Source of the DNA: an uncultured Sphingomonas sp.
GTDB taxonomy: Bacteria; Pseudomonadota; Alphaproteobacteria; Sphingomonadales; Sphingomonadaceae
Length of the DNA: 49,525 nucleotides
Reading direction: 5' to 3'
Assembly (NCBI RefSeq): GCF_937859915.1
Contig: NZ_CALMAW010000067.1
Location: forward strand, 1 to 49,525
A program made the translations under genes and the position numbers. How positions within the stretch are numbered: the first letter of the stretch is position 1; the number at the start of each line of letters is the position of its first letter. Under the pieces are notes generated by a model. That model ran no database searches, was not told the origin of the DNA, and saw nothing but the letters and a program-made list of their open reading frames with translations. This document shows positions 48,874-49,525 of this stretch, in pieces.

Positions 48874-49350
48874 TCAGAGCTGGCCGAGCAGATAGTCGGC
48901 GGCGCTGACCTTGAACTCGCCGCCGGACTCGACGTTGAGCTGCTTGACCACGCCATCGACGACCAGCATCGAATAGCGCTGGCTACGCGTGCCCATGCCG
49001 AATTTCGAGCCGTCCATGGTGAGGTCGACCGCCTTGGCGAAATCACCATTGCCGTCGGCGAGCATGGTGATGCCCTCGGCATTGTTGGCCTTGGCCCAGG
49101 CGCCCATCACGAACACGTCGTTGACCGAGGTGCAGGCGATCGCGTCGACGCCCTTGGCCTTGAGGTCGGCGGCCTTGTCGATGAAGCCGGGGAGATGCTT
49201 GGCCGAGCAGGTCGGCGTGAAGGCGCCGGGCAGCGCAAACAGCGCCACCGTTTTGCCTGCGAAGAACTCCTTGCCGACCGGCTCGGGCCCGTGCTCGGTC
49301 ATGGTCGAGAAGGTCGCGTCGGGAAGCGTATCGCCGATCTTGATCGTCAT
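48874..49350 (-). CDS. Peroxiredoxin, Prx5 type
   Basis: A 158-residue thiol peroxidase. The peroxidatic Cys48 lies in PGAFTPTCS, the diagnostic motif of the Prx5 group; Cys73 (DAIACTSVND) is a second cysteine common in bacterial members. It reduces hydrogen peroxide and alkyl peroxides, usually with glutathione or glutaredoxin. It stands alone between oppositely directed and same-strand neighbours. Confidence 0.95.
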   Translation of the reverse strand: MTIKIGDTLPDATFSTMTEHGPEPVGKEFFAGKTVALFALPGAFTPTCSAKHLPGFIDKAADLKAKGVDAIACTSVNDVFVMGAWAKANNAEGITMLADGNGDFAKAVDLTMDGSKFGMGTRSQRYSMLVVDGVVKQLNVESGGEFKVSAADYLLGQL

Positions 49351-49447
49351 CGTGGGGATCCTTGGAAGGGAGCCGTTGGCCGGCCGTTGAGGGGAGACGA
49401 TGCGGACCTAGCCCAGCACCGACCGACCGCCAACCGCCGACGCGCGG

Positions 49448-49525
49448 TCAGCGTTCCGCGTCCTCCTGCCGCCGCCGCCAGCTCAGCAGCGGGCGGGGGA
49501 CGGCGGGCAGCGCACGGAACAGCGG
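49448..49525 (-). CDS. C-terminal end of a truncated gene
   Basis: The minus strand is open from the window edge to a TGA at 49448-49450, encoding 25 residues (PLFRALPAVPRPLLSWRRRQ then EDAER). The basic, proline-rich tail could follow a membrane helix, but no family can be named from this fragment. Confidence 0.35.
   Translation of the reverse strand, partial: PLFRALPAVPRPLLSWRRRQEDAER

Overview
The window is high-GC chromosomal DNA from an alphaproteobacterium, most likely a Sphingomonas-type sphingomonad. The evidence is the ChpT-type histidine phosphotransferase, an RpoH gene behind an EcfG-like (GGAAC-N17-CGTT) promoter, the ffs-dnaX-ybaB and ffh-rpsP-rimM-trmD-rplS gene orders, an alphaproteobacterial speF-type leader RNA, many ATGA-overlapped genes, and several families of short intergenic palindromes. 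Nearly all genes are housekeeping or stress genes. I see no prophage, insertion sequence, CRISPR array or tRNA.

Layout. 1-5.1 kb: truncated DUF885-like gene, crotonase-family protein, N-formylglutamate amidohydrolase, lipoprotein, bifunctional NAD(P)HX repair enzyme, RNA m5U methyltransferase. 5.2-7.9 kb (minus): entericidin-like lipoprotein and a polyamine operon (PLP decarboxylase plus deoxyhypusine-synthase-like protein) behind a structured leader that can mask its ribosome binding site. 7.9-14.6 kb: threonine dehydratase, tiny membrane protein, alpha/beta hydrolase, two cysteine desulfurases plus ferredoxin, SRP RNA, dnaX, ybaB. 14.7-18.3 kb: mtgA, rpoH, rluD-type synthase, JAMM protease. 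18.4-24.4 kb: chpT and a cheA-cheW-cheY-cheB-cheR cluster. 24.5-28.2 kb: amidase, RNase P RNA, DUF1275 protein, J-domain protein, thioredoxin-like ferredoxin, SufE. 28.4-32.4 kb: an enlarged phage-shock (psp) operon read leftward from a sigma-54 promoter, divergent from pspF. 32.7-42 kb: sodB, yciB, ftsY-mtaB-dapF, then ffh-rpsP-rimM-trmD-rplS. 42.3-49.5 kb: DPP-IV-like peptidase, asd, small proteins, GFA protein, hydrolase, diguanylate cyclase, peroxiredoxin.

The most unusual features are two. First, a palindromic repeat of about 80 bp (called family C here) occurs about ten times. It mostly lies between genes, but it also sits in frame inside mtaB (two copies) and inside the JAMM protease gene, and it supplies the stop codon of a ferredoxin gene. 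One copy is nested inside another. Second, the psp operon carries four extra small membrane proteins; three of them share with PspB a C-terminal helix motif of the type LERI-x-TD followed by an EIxxLR segment, so the operon looks like an expanded set of related envelope-stress proteins. It is headed by a 35-residue hydrophobic peptide. All three SRP components (ffs, ftsY, ffh) lie within 27 kb.
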